The notes under the pieces are model-generated. The model was not told where the DNA came from. It did not search any database and saw nothing but the letters and a program-made list of their open reading frames with translations. Positions 9,759-18,560 of a DNA stretch of 64,000 bases are shown in pieces. Position numbers and translations under genes: made by a program. The number at the start of each line of letters is the position of its first letter. The stretch's first letter is position 1. This DNA comes from Rhynchopus sp. YZ270_cl-10 (lineage: Eukaryota; Euglenozoa; Diplonemea; Diplonemida; Diplonemidae). The DNA is taken from positions 310,001 to 374,000 of the forward strand of contig OZ037836.1 of assembly GCA_964035575.1 (NCBI GenBank), read 5' to 3'.

Positions 9759-10374
9759 ATTAAACTTGAAAAACGTGATCCACCCCCGCAAAAAGAAAAA
9801 CCAGCAAAAGGGAAGGATGGCACCACGGTGTGCCAGAGAGTGGCTTGATCCCATTTGCTGACTTATACCCAACAAAGAAGCGACACCTAAGTGAACAGGG
9901 GCCGTATACCACCGCTGGTGGCCTAGGTTAGTATATAAGCCAGGTCAAGGTCCGCACTCTGGCAGCGTCAAAAGAAATAAACAACAATAAAACCACCAGT
10001 CATTCCAATGGGAGGAACGAATGACTGGCATCTCCTAATTCTCTAAACTGCGGTGAGTGGAACACCCAACTCCAAGATGCAAACCACTGCCGCAGGTTAG
10101 CACCTACAAAAAGCAAAGAAAAGCAAAGAAAAGAAAAGCAAAAGCTGTGCATGGTCGTAAAGTAGGTGCAGGGTCGCTTAAATCCCTGAGGGCACAAAAA
10201 GCCCAGCATACACCTCCTCCAGTTGCTTTGGACCCTCCAGTATCATGTGCCCGGGTTTGCAAAAGTGCAATGCAACCATCCCACGCGTGGCCTTCGTTCA
10301 CTCAAAAAAGAGATTATATCCGGGGACGCCAGGGCAAAAAGGCCGGGGGGCTGCCACCTCACGTTTTTGTCCCC
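9759..10374 (-). mobile_element. Short non-autonomous retroelement (616 bp) mobilised like family A
   Basis: Flanked by a perfect 20-bp target-site duplication, tcaagtgttcgcaatgcgat, at 9739-9758 and 10375-10394. On the minus strand the 5' end is GGGGAC and the 3' end is CAAGTTTAAT, sharing the CAAGTTTA tail with family A. It sits in sense orientation at the same LRR codon position as the family A copies. It has no coding capacity and the body does not resemble family A; an A-rich stretch (AAAAGCAAAG repeats, near 10110 on the plus strand) and a TATATAA-like run (about 9936) are visible. Probably a SINE-like passenger of family A. Confidence 0.85.
10287..10374 (-). ncRNA. Possible HDV-like ribozyme at 5' end of the short retroelement
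   Basis: Minus-strand GGGGAC (first 6 nt) pairs with GTCCCC at 10322-10327 (P1). P3 is GCC/GGC directly before it with loop TTTTTGCCCT, so CC in the loop can pair with GG after P1 (P1.1). P2 is GTGGC/GCCAC (10353-10357 with 10287-10291), P4 a weak CTC/GAG hairpin, and J4/2 contains AACGAAG. The extra nucleotides between P2 and P3 and the weak P4 make this less certain than the A and B examples. Confidence 0.42.
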
Positions 10375-10479
10375 TCAAGTGTTCGCAATGCGATGCAGGA
10401 GGAGAGAAAGTAGTCTCCCAGTTGCGTCACATTGTTCCACCTAGAAATATCCAGTGTGGTCAATGAGGTGCACCTGGAG

Positions 10480-11073
10480 AGTACACAGTACACAGTACAC
10501 AGTACACAGTACACAGTACACAGTACACAGTACACAGTACACAGTACACAGTACACAGTACACAGTACACAGTACACAGTACACAGTACACAGTACACAG
10601 TACACAGTACACAGTACACAGTACACAGTACACAGTACACAGTACACAGTACACAGTACACAGTACACAGTACACAGTACACAGTACACAGTACACAGTA
10701 CACAGTACACAGTACACAGTACACAGTACACAGTACACAGTACACAGTACACAGTACACAGTACACAGTACACAGTACACAGTACACAGTACACAGTACA
10801 CAGTACACAGTACACAGTACACAGTACACAGTACACAGTACACAGTACACAGTACACAGTACACAGTACACAGTACACAGTACACAGTACACAGTACACA
10901 GTACACAGTACACAGTACACAGTACACAGTACACAGTACACAGTACACAGTACACAGTACACAGTACACAGTACACAGTACACAGTACACAGTACACAGT
11001 ACACAGTACACAGTACACAGTACACAGTACACAGTACACAGCACACAGTACACAGTACACAGTACACAGTACA
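10480..11073. repeat. 7-bp satellite (ACACAGT)n, about 85 copies
   Basis: Nearly perfect head-to-tail array of the heptamer over 594 bp, with one visible variant (AGCACAC at about 11040). Seven is not a multiple of three, so all three frames on each strand read the same 7-residue peptide repeat (VHSTQYT on plus, YCVLCTV on minus) without stops. It lies where the N-terminal half of the 9384-10479 LRR gene should be. Confidence 0.97.
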
Positions 11074-11122
11074 AATGGAATAAAGTAATGAGCAGCTGGC
11101 CTCTCAAAAGATGCACAGTGCC

Positions 11123-12124
11123 TCACATGCACACACATTTGCGTTTGGTATCGTCCACGAGGCTACAGTTCCGCACATATTCTGACACAACACTACTCGA
11201 GCCTGAAACGTTGATGTTGATTGTATGTATTTTGCATCCATACAGGAAGTGTAGCCCAATGCGCTGAACAGTGGTCCACCCAGACAAGTCAAGTGTTTTC
11301 AACGCGCTGCAGTTGGAGAGAAAGAACGCTCCCAGATGCGTCACATTGTTCCACCCAGATAAGTCAACGGTTTGCAATGCAACGCAGTTGCAGAGGAAGA
11401 AGTCCCCCGTATGAGTCGCCTTGCTCCACCCAGACAAGTCAAGGGTTCGCAATGTGGTGCAGTAGGAGAGAAAACGAGGCAGTATTTGCGTCACATTGGT
11501 CCACCCTGAAATATCCAGTGTGGTCAATGAGGTGCAGGTGTAGAGGAATAAGTCCACTGTTTGCGTCACATTGCTCCACCCAGCCATGTCAAGGGTATGC
11601 AATGCGACGGAGTCGTAGAGGAAGTAGCGCTCAACCTGCGTCACATTGCTCCACCCAGATAAGTCAACGGTTCGCAATGCGCTGCACTCTTGAAGGAAGC
11701 TGGAGCCTATGTTGGTCACACCTGGCACACCACTGAGATCAAGTGCTTCGAACGTGGCACCCGACAAGAAGTGATTGGGGATATCAGTAACAACCTCCGC
11801 CTGCAGAAACAAATGAACCAGCTTGGGATCTGTCAGACCTTCGAACCTCTCTGCAGTGATGTCGGTCTCACCCAAGTCACGAAGAGCTGCAATGGCGTCG
11901 TACTTCTGCGACTTCGTCTTCGTCAGCACAACTGTGTCCCCAGCACTCAGCTGCGTGATGTCGTCTCCTTCGGCCAGCAGCTTCCCTCCGAAGCTCATGT
12001 CAAAGCCGTCTTCGCACAACTCTGCTGCAGTCGCCACCTTCCGCCGTATGTCCGCAGTTGTATCATCCACACCCACCTCGACTGTGTACTTCTCTCCGTC
12101 AAAGCTCTCCACACATATTTCCAT
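11123..12124 (-). CDS. UBL-LRR protein with CaaX C-terminus (333 aa)
   Basis: Start chosen at MEICVESF (ATG 12122-12124), matching the other members; an upstream in-frame ATG would add an unconserved extension. Residues 1-70 form a ubiquitin-like domain (MEICVESFDGEKYTVEV, FGGKLLAEGD, LSAGDTVVLTK). Residues 71-120 are a helical linker (AIAALRDLGE, LVHLFLQAEVV). Then come about eight 25-residue BspA-like LRRs with consensus LxxLDLSGWxNVTxIGxxFLxxC. The C-terminus KCVCM is a CaaX box with X=Met, which in known systems favours farnesylation and so membrane association. Intact, with no insertion. Function unknown; LRRs suggest protein binding. Confidence 0.85.
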   Translation of the reverse strand: MEICVESFDGEKYTVEVGVDDTTADIRRKVATAAELCEDGFDMSFGGKLLAEGDDITQLSAGDTVVLTKTKSQKYDAIAALRDLGETDITAERFEGLTDPKLVHLFLQAEVVTDIPNHFLSGATFEALDLSGVPGVTNIGSSFLQECSALRTVDLSGWSNVTQVERYFLYDSVALHTLDMAGWSNVTQTVDLFLYTCTSLTTLDISGWTNVTQILPRFLSYCTTLRTLDLSGWSKATHTGDFFLCNCVALQTVDLSGWNNVTHLGAFFLSNCSALKTLDLSGWTTVQRIGLHFLYGCKIHTININVSGSSSVVSEYVRNCSLVDDTKRKCVCM

Positions 12125-13451
12125 GGTTTTGTGTCTCTCTGTTTTGTGCAAGTGTATCCAATTGGGGGTAAGAGTACGCAAGAGACAACAAACAGTTAGG
12201 GAGAGGTCTTTTGCTAATAAAAATGATCATCCAGATGTGGTGAAACGCAATAAACTCCACAACCCCTACAAAGATACTCTGCAAGATATTGGCGACCAAA
12301 AAGGTCTCCTATTTCAAGAAAACCCTCAAAATCCGCCAATATCTTTTGGTGGCCAAGTTATTTAGTGGGAAAGCGGTTCTTGTTGGTACAAAAAGCACAA
12401 GTACAAAAAGGTGCCCCTTGAGTGCACCAGGTGCAGTGTATCTCTCAAGAAAGTCGAACATTCCGCGCCACGCACTAACGGACGCCACCCTAAAATACAC
12501 ATGTTGAGTCGAAGGGAGGCAAAACTATATCAAAGCTTTTTGATAAAAAATGAACGAAGCACAAAAACCAGCGCGTGTGGAAGAAAAAAGAAGAGGCAAA
12601 ATATTATTTCGATTCAAAGTGGTGTTTATGTTTTGGGTACGGTGCGGAGAATAAAATCTGTTCGATAAAAGAAACGCAAGCTTTTTGTTTTATCTTGTTC
12701 AGACAAAAAGCTACTTCCCAACCAATGTGACAAAGAACCACTGCCCTATCAATTACAAGAAAACCCTCAAAATCCGCCAATATTTTTTGGTCGCCAAGTT
12801 TCTTGTCCTCCTGTAAGCTGCTTTAGTTCATATCTTTTTTGTTGCCACTGTGGAACAGTTGTGCAATCTCCACTTTTCACATTTTTTACTCATTTGATTT
12901 TTGTTCTTGGTAAAGTGGCCTCCAAATAAGTAGACTCGAAAACAAAGCCCTCTCGTGACAGTGTACCTTGGTACAATTGACCGGCTGTAGTGGGGTCGAC
13001 ACCGAACCATGCAGTCCTACATGCATTTCGTGGTTTACATCTGATATAAAACAGTGAGGGGAGAGGTCTTTTTTTTTTTTTTTTTTGAAAGCTTCGTTGT
13101 ATTAGTGTGGACACCCGAGGATGTGCTCCACTATGTGTTCCTTTTGATTTTATTATTCCTTCTTTTAAACTTCACACACAACGCTGTTTTGGTTTTTGGG
13201 CGGCACACAAGATGCCAGGTTTTTGACCAAAATATATCCGCTCCGCTTGATCAGATCTCGACCGTTTGTTGCATTGCACGCTTGGAACGTCTTGCTCAGC
13301 ACAGCTCTCCTCTCGCACCAAGTAGTAGTCTGTGCCACGGCGAGCAAGACTGCGCCCCTCTTCTTCTCCGAACTAGCAGACGCAAACAGACATACTGCCA
13401 GAGACCCTCCACCTCGGGGAGGTGCTGCCCTGCCACCAACACACCACGTCG
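12125..13451. other. Intergenic region
   Basis: No supported gene. 12213-12285 is a repeat shared with 42927-42990 and 58520-58585 (around ATGATCATCCAGATGTGG). A segment around CCCTCAAAATCCGCCAATAT occurs twice (12325-12360 and 12760-12805); the first has a partial inverted repeat ATTGGCGACCAAAA...TTTTGGTGGCCAA. 12640-12700 matches 28330, 33510 and 56960. R2 copy at 13056-13150. 13430-13451 begins the 3' flank of the next LRR gene. Confidence 0.65.
13056..13150. repeat. Dispersed intergenic repeat R2, copy 2
   Basis: Same block as 8036-8150, with a 20-nt T run between GAGAGGTC and GAAAGCTTCG. Confidence 0.72.
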
Positions 13452-13708
13452 TCATTGTGCGTGTCTCCGTCGCTTCTGGATTTGCTCGGGGGATTCGTCT
13501 CTGCTTCGTTTCAGACGTGATTCAACTACAAGCTTGCTCAGCTTCTTGCTATTCCTCACTTCATTGGACACAGCACTGCTGCATCCGGAAAGGTAAATGC
13601 TCGTCAACGAAGTGCATTTCGCAGCAAAAAACGTAGTTTTCATGAAAGAATGCGCCTTGATAGACGTCACATTGCTGAGTGGTGATAAATCGAGGGTGGT
13701 TAAGCTCT
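13452..13708 (-). pseudogene. UBL-LRR gene, NLS type: C-terminal part, separated by A2
   Basis: Encodes the last LRR units (SLTTLDLSPLSN, SIYLSGCSS) and the basic tail KRSRDESPEQIQKRRRHAQ with stop. The N-terminal part is at 21487-22316. Element A2 lies between, flanked by a 19-bp duplication tcgagggtggttaagctct at 13690-13708 and 21487-21505. This class has no CaaX; the tail resembles a bipartite nuclear-localisation signal. Confidence 0.88.
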
Positions 13709-13785
13709 TAAACTTGTTGACGTGACCCATCCCCACCTTCTCAGATGAACTGAGAGGTGAGAAAGGCGCCACGTGACCACCTTCG

Positions 13786-16700
13786 TTATCGCGGGGCAAA
13801 CCCGAGACGTCCCTGGGACATGTCGTGGTGCCCTTTCCCGCAACAGACCTGAGGAGACGCCAGCATCGGCAATCCGTCCTTCTTCCTCTTCCGTCCCGCT
13901 TGCACACATGCACCGCAAGCACCCCTCCCGTGGGCCACACAGTTGTGGTGCTTCTGACAGCACTGCTTCATCGACACGTTCCCCGCACCCGCACACTGTC
14001 CGCACATCGAGAAGTTATGCACCTCACATGCCTCACGCGCCTCCACACAGTCACCCAAAATAAGCTCATCACAATGGTGCGTCGCACAACACGCCGTGAT
14101 GGAGATGTTGTTGTGCTCGCAGTCCCCGCATCGCATCTTGGTGTGTATGTCACACACCCGCATGGTCCCCACCTTCCTCCTTACGTCCACACGCACAGCC
14201 GGTGTCTGCCGCCTGCGTGCCTCCTGCCGTCGAGTCTGCTCTGCCGCAACTGCAGCTATCGCAGCTCTCTTACGCACCTCCTCTGCCTGCTTCTGCTCTT
14301 CCTTCGCTTCCTTCCAGCGTTCGCTCTTTGCTGAGCGTTCTTCCGGAGTGGAAGTGTGAGCTACAACCGCGTCGTCACCCCACCTCGCCTTCGTCTTTTC
14401 TTTTTGTCGGGAGAGTGCTCTCCGCGACGTCGCCTTCTCCTGCAACTCCTTCAGGTACCCTTCAACCCCCGCCGCATGCGTCAGCACAGGTCGCACAGAA
14501 TACCCCGTCATGATCCCCGCACCCAGTTCCTGTAAGTGGTGCACCTCCCTCTTCTCCACTCCTTTCCATACGTCCCTTCCATGCGCCATCGTTTTCGCCG
14601 TCCGCATCATGGCACCAAAAGATTCTGCCCTCTTCAACACCGTCTCACCCGGTACGTCCAACCCCGAGAAGATCTCAAAGTCCAGCATGAGCTCGAGCTG
14701 CGTGATGGGGGGCGTTGTGCCATCAGGCCAACGCAATGCAGCGAGCCATGCCTTCAGCGCCCAGAAGTGGTCTTCCGTCCAGCGTGGACTCTTCTTCATG
14801 TGCTTGCTCCCCCACAGTACGTTCTCCAGCGGGTTGTAGCTCTCAAGCACTGCACCCTCCGGAGGATTCCAGCCCCAAGGAAAAAGGGATTGGCCCACCA
14901 CCGCCTGCTTCTTCTTCTTCTGCGAAAACCCATGTTCGACGTCGTACTTCTGCCTTGCCAGCGCGATGTTGACCAGCATCAGTTGCACACGTCGCACAGT
15001 CTGCTCTCTCTCCGCAACACTCAGCTCCTGCAAGAATATCGTCGGCACCAGGCCAAAGTCCAAGAAGCACGGGGGTGCGTCTTTGAGCAAAACCCGGAGT
15101 TTTCCGATGTCCTCTCCACGAATTTCGTCCCACTGCGGGCACCACCACCAAGCGTGTCTCCGGTCCTCTATCGCCTCACCACAGTATCGGCACAACGAAG
15201 TCTCCACCTCCTTGTTCCTCAGCAGCTGCACCCCCACCAACTGAGAGCCCGACAAGGCTCCGCGTATCGCGCCCGCCAGGTATCTGTCGGTCGTGCGGTC
15301 CTTCCACACTGCGTTCGTCGCCTGGCGATCCACACCTCCCTCAATGCCCTGCATTGACGGCCTCGTCGTCACTGTCAGGCGGTACGCGTGTGCACGGATG
15401 CCCTCTCTCAGCTCATGCAGCCATTTGCCCTTGTCCCACAGACGAACGTGCACCCTCAACCCGATGTGTGTGGTCCAGAAGTCGAAGCTGCTCCACCGCC
15501 ATCCGTATCGCTCCAGGTCGTCCCACAACAACTCTATCACACCCTTCTTGTGCACTTCAGTTACCCTTGGGTTGGCAACCCCAGGGTTCTCACGCCGGAG
15601 ACGTGCCAGCTCTGAAGCCCTGTCACGCCGCCTCACCTCCCGCTCCGCTCTTCGGTCATGTGCCAGCCTCCACACTTCTTCTGCTTCTCTCCGCATGCCG
15701 TCATCTTCTGTCAGTCGGAGAAAGGCCGCCATCCTCCTCTGCACAATCTCCGCTGGCGCATCAATCCCAACCGGAGATAACACATGCCACACAATGTTCA
15801 GCGTGCGCTGCTTCCTGCCCTGCCCCCAGACTGCCAGTGCTGCCCCTTGCCTCAGCGTCTCTATCGTCTGCTTCGAGAAGTCTGTCACTTCGCACCCATG
15901 CAACGCTGCCATCATTGGTCCCCTTGCGCCAATAAGTGCCTTCTCAGTGAAGGATAATGGCACACTCGAAACCCTCGTAAATACACGGTGCGCAGTAACC
16001 GCACGCTCACGCGCGATGGGCCCGAAGTTCCCCTTTCCAGCCAAAATGTCTGCTCCAACCGCCCCGAACTGCTTCTTGTCGGGGAAGAACCCGTCGCCAA
16101 GTCCAAACTTCGTCTTTGTTCCCTCCTTCGAGGTAAACCCTACGCACTTCTCTGCCTTGACCTCCATGTCCGCAGCAGTGATAAACTCCTTCGTCACCCT
16201 CGCAGCACCATGCACCTCCGCTTCCGTGTTCGCCACAGCATACACGTCGTCAGCGTACCCCATGGCGATTGCTCCGGTCCTTCTCGTCACTGCAGATCCC
16301 CACACCGCCATCAGCGCGTTCAACAGCACGACAGAAAGCGGGCATCCTTGCAGGATACCATTTGTCGTACGGAAAGCGCCTCCCACACCTACGTCTCCCA
16401 ACTTGAAGCGGCGTTCCATGGCAGTGTACGCCGCCCTCAGTGGTCCAAGAATGCGCCAGTGCGCGCCCCACTCCTCCGCCAGCGATAGCACAATCTCATG
16501 AGGTACACGATCGAAACATTTGGCGTAGTCAATCGTGAAGCCCCATACCTGGTCTGTGTCGTCACCCGACAGCACCGCCTTCTCCAGTTTGAGCGACAAA
16601 TGCCAGTACAGGTGTGCAGTGCTGTGTCCTGCTCTGAAGCCGTGCTGTTGCTCACCAATCCAGCTTTCCTGCCACTTTATCAGCCTTCGCAACCTCGCTG

Positions 16701-18552
16701 CCGCCCACAGTCTGTACACACACGAAGTAATCGTGATTGGTCGCTGCTTCAGCGGAGTGTCGTCTTCCCCTTTGGGGATGAGCGCAATGAGTGCTCTCAT
16801 CAAAGAAGGCGGCCACTCTCCCGTACACTCAATCGCATCAAACACATCTGCCAGCCTGTCGAGCAGCACCAGAGGAAGCGCCTTCAGCTCTGCCATGCGC
16901 CAACCCTCCACCCCAGCAGAAGTTTGTGTCTTCATCCTCCCCAGAGTTTGCTGCAACTCCTTCCCCGTCAGCCTGTCCATCTGCATCGCTTGTCCCTTGC
17001 CTGCGATGTCTTCTGCAAACTTCTCCCTGAACGCACCCCAGTCGGGCTCTGGCTTTTCCGCATATCGGCGAAGAATCGGCATCCACGCCTCATGCAGGAG
17101 GGTGTCCATCTCCTCAGCGTTGGCGGTGAACTTCCCATCCTCGTTCTTCAGGGCAGTCATCTTCCTGTACTGCTCGTCCTTGCAGTATTTGAAGATCGCC
17201 TTGGGAGCATTGTGCCATGCATCCCGTAGGCGCTGCCGCCAGTCCTCCAGTCGCTTCCGCTTCACTCGGTCCGCAAGCGTTGACACCTTCACTCGCACGG
17301 CTCTGCACAGATCCACCAAAGCCTCCTCGCTAGGCATATCCTGTTGCAGTGAGTCGTCGTCCAGCAGAACACGCAGTTCCTTCCGCGCCTTGCTCCAACA
17401 ATTGCACACGTCATGTGGCGGCACACCACCGTTGCTCCTCACGTACCACAGTCGACATTCTTCCAGCCTGCCCACGTTCTTCGTCAGCCTTCTCTGGCTC
17501 ACCGTCAGAGCGTCCCCTTCCTTGCTCTGCTTCGCAGTCCGGTGCTTCGGTGTGGGGTCGAACGTTCTGCCTCTACCGCAATACGCCTTCGTCGGGCCCT
17601 CAATCTCGCCTTCGCACGCCTGCAGCAAGAAGTCCTCTGCCCACTTGTTCCACTGGATCCACCTATCCTGAGGGTGTTGAAGCGCCCCCCACTGCAGCTC
17701 CTTGTTCGCAAACGCCTTTTGTGCCGTCTTCACACCCTGTCCACACTTCTCCAAAGGGAACTGCTTCGGCAGAGTGTACGCGAGCACGATCTGCCTGTAC
17801 GCACCTACATCCAGCGCTATCTCTACCGGTCTGTGCTGCGGGAGCCCAGAGTCGTGGACAACCTTCACAGACGACAGCCCTGTGCACGCAGCTCGGTTCA
17901 GCAGAACGTAATCGAGCCTCTTGCGGATCTCCTTGCCCTCCTTCACTGAGAAGTAGGTGTTCTCCGGGGTCGTCCCAAGCACCCTTGCGTGCTCTTCGGC
18001 AGTGTCCTTCCACCATCCTGTGTCTAGCGTAGCAGCCAGCACACCTGATTTCCCGGGACCTGCGTTGAAGTCCCCACCAATCACCCCAGGAATGTCACCA
18101 AGCTCTGCAGCAGCCTCCATCACCTCGCCAAGTATTTTCTCCCTAGCCTCCGGGTCCGCCGACGGCGCGTAGACGGAGGTCACGTCGATCCACTCGTTGC
18201 CTTTGCCGTACGCCACCTTCGCCTTCACCCATCGCGTTGAGTCCCAGAGGTTCTTTTCCAAGGTTGAGGAGGGCGGGCTCGTGAGCACAGGTATTCCCTC
18301 TTGCACCAGAATCGCAACACCACCAGATTTCGCTTCTTCGGCCGACCTCCATTCCGGCAACTCCTTACCCCACACCACCTGCCAACCCTGCTTGCGGTAC
18401 TCGATGGAGAGGCGCTTCTGCGTCGTCACGGTGCACTTTGTCTCTTGTACCAGAACAACTTGAGCATCCTCCGCAACCTTCAGCAGAGAACTCCCGCCTG
18501 TCTGCAGCGCCGTCACATTGCTGCACACTATCTTTAGTGGGGCAAGGCCCAC
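13786..18552 (-). CDS. Family A ORF2: APE endonuclease-reverse transcriptase, copy A2 (about 1588 aa)
   Basis: Complete replicase. APE-type endonuclease at about 5-250 with N12, E37, Y128, D161-F-N163, D214 and H240 in the expected order. RT at about 590-860 with motif A TIDYAKCFD (D675) and GYADDVY (766-769). A LINE-type zinc knuckle follows (CRYC...H...C, in a WWWC context). The last 125 residues (about 1464-1588) hold three copies of C-x2-H-x4-C-x2-C alternating with CC-x2-HH pairs (CCATHH, CCQKHH, CCGKGHH), a Cys/His array I do not recognise from known families. The conserved domain begins without ATG; the first candidate is GTG at 18550-18552. The frame is open to about 18639, overlapping ORF1 in -1, so frameshifting or non-AUG reinitiation is likely. 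Confidence 0.93.
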   Translation of the reverse strand: MGLAPLKIVCSNVTALQTGGSSLLKVAEDAQVVLVQETKCTVTTQKRLSIEYRKQGWQVVWGKELPEWRSAEEAKSGGVAILVQEGIPVLTSPPSSTLEKNLWDSTRWVKAKVAYGKGNEWIDVTSVYAPSADPEAREKILGEVMEAAAELGDIPGVIGGDFNAGPGKSGVLAATLDTGWWKDTAEEHARVLGTTPENTYFSVKEGKEIRKRLDYVLLNRAACTGLSSVKVVHDSGLPQHRPVEIALDVGAYRQIVLAYTLPKQFPLEKCGQGVKTAQKAFANKELQWGALQHPQDRWIQWNKWAEDFLLQACEGEIEGPTKAYCGRGRTFDPTPKHRTAKQSKEGDALTVSQRRLTKNVGRLEECRLWYVRSNGGVPPHDVCNCWSKARKELRVLLDDDSLQQDMPSEEALVDLCRAVRVKVSTLADRVKRKRLEDWRQRLRDAWHNAPKAIFKYCKDEQYRKMTALKNEDGKFTANAEEMDTLLHEAWMPILRRYAEKPEPDWGAFREKFAEDIAGKGQAMQMDRLTGKELQQTLGRMKTQTSAGVEGWRMAELKALPLVLLDRLADVFDAIECTGEWPPSLMRALIALIPKGEDDTPLKQRPITITSCVYRLWAAARLRRLIKWQESWIGEQQHGFRAGHSTAHLYWHLSLKLEKAVLSGDDTDQVWGFTIDYAKCFDRVPHEIVLSLAEEWGAHWRILGPLRAAYTAMERRFKLGDVGVGGAFRTTNGILQGCPLSVVLLNALMAVWGSAVTRRTGAIAMGYADDVYAVANTEAEVHGAARVTKEFITAADMEVKAEKCVGFTSKEGTKTKFGLGDGFFPDKKQFGAVGADILAGKGNFGPIARERAVTAHRVFTRVSSVPLSFTEKALIGARGPMMAALHGCEVTDFSKQTIETLRQGAALAVWGQGRKQRTLNIVWHVLSPVGIDAPAEIVQRRMAAFLRLTEDDGMRREAEEVWRLAHDRRAEREVRRRDRASELARLRRENPGVANPRVTEVHKKGVIELLWDDLERYGWRWSSFDFWTTHIGLRVHVRLWDKGKWLHELREGIRAHAYRLTVTTRPSMQGIEGGVDRQATNAVWKDRTTDRYLAGAIRGALSGSQLVGVQLLRNKEVETSLCRYCGEAIEDRRHAWWWCPQWDEIRGEDIGKLRVLLKDAPPCFLDFGLVPTIFLQELSVAEREQTVRRVQLMLVNIALARQKYDVEHGFSQKKKKQAVVGQSLFPWGWNPPEGAVLESYNPLENVLWGSKHMKKSPRWTEDHFWALKAWLAALRWPDGTTPPITQLELMLDFEIFSGLDVPGETVLKRAESFGAMMRTAKTMAHGRDVWKGVEKREVHHLQELGAGIMTGYSVRPVLTHAAGVEGYLKELQEKATSRRALSRQKEKTKARWGDDAVVAHTSTPEERSAKSERWKEAKEEQKQAEEVRKRAAIAAVAAEQTRRQEARRRQTPAVRVDVRRKVGTMRVCDIHTKMRCGDCEHNNISITACCATHHCDELILGDCVEAREACEVHNFSMCGQCAGAGNVSMKQCCQKHHNCVAHGRGACGACVQAGRKRKKDGLPMLASPQVCCGKGHHDMSQGRLGFAPR

Positions 18553-18560
18553 GGTCGTGA

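Larger units (their letters stand above)
9384..10479 (-). pseudogene. UBL-LRR gene remnant, CaaX type, broken by a short retroelement and a satellite
   Basis: Only the 3' portion survives. 9384-9758 encodes four or five LRR units (LRTLDLSGWSN...), one of them shortened at NVTRSFL, then the C-terminal linker and the CaaX tail CKCVCM. A 616-bp element interrupts it at 9759-10374. 10395-10479 continues the LRR frame (SLTTLDISRWNN, LRTLEG). Upstream of 10480 the coding sequence is replaced by a 7-bp satellite, and no UBL domain or start codon remains. Non-functional as it stands. Confidence 0.8.

Noticed and set aside
9759-10374. tRNA-derived SINE with pol III A/B boxes
   Set aside because: No convincing B box (GGTTCGANTCC) could be found on either strand.
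10432-11088. Long frames encoding VHSTQYT or YCVLCTV repeats
   Set aside because: By-product of a 7-bp satellite that has no stop in any frame.
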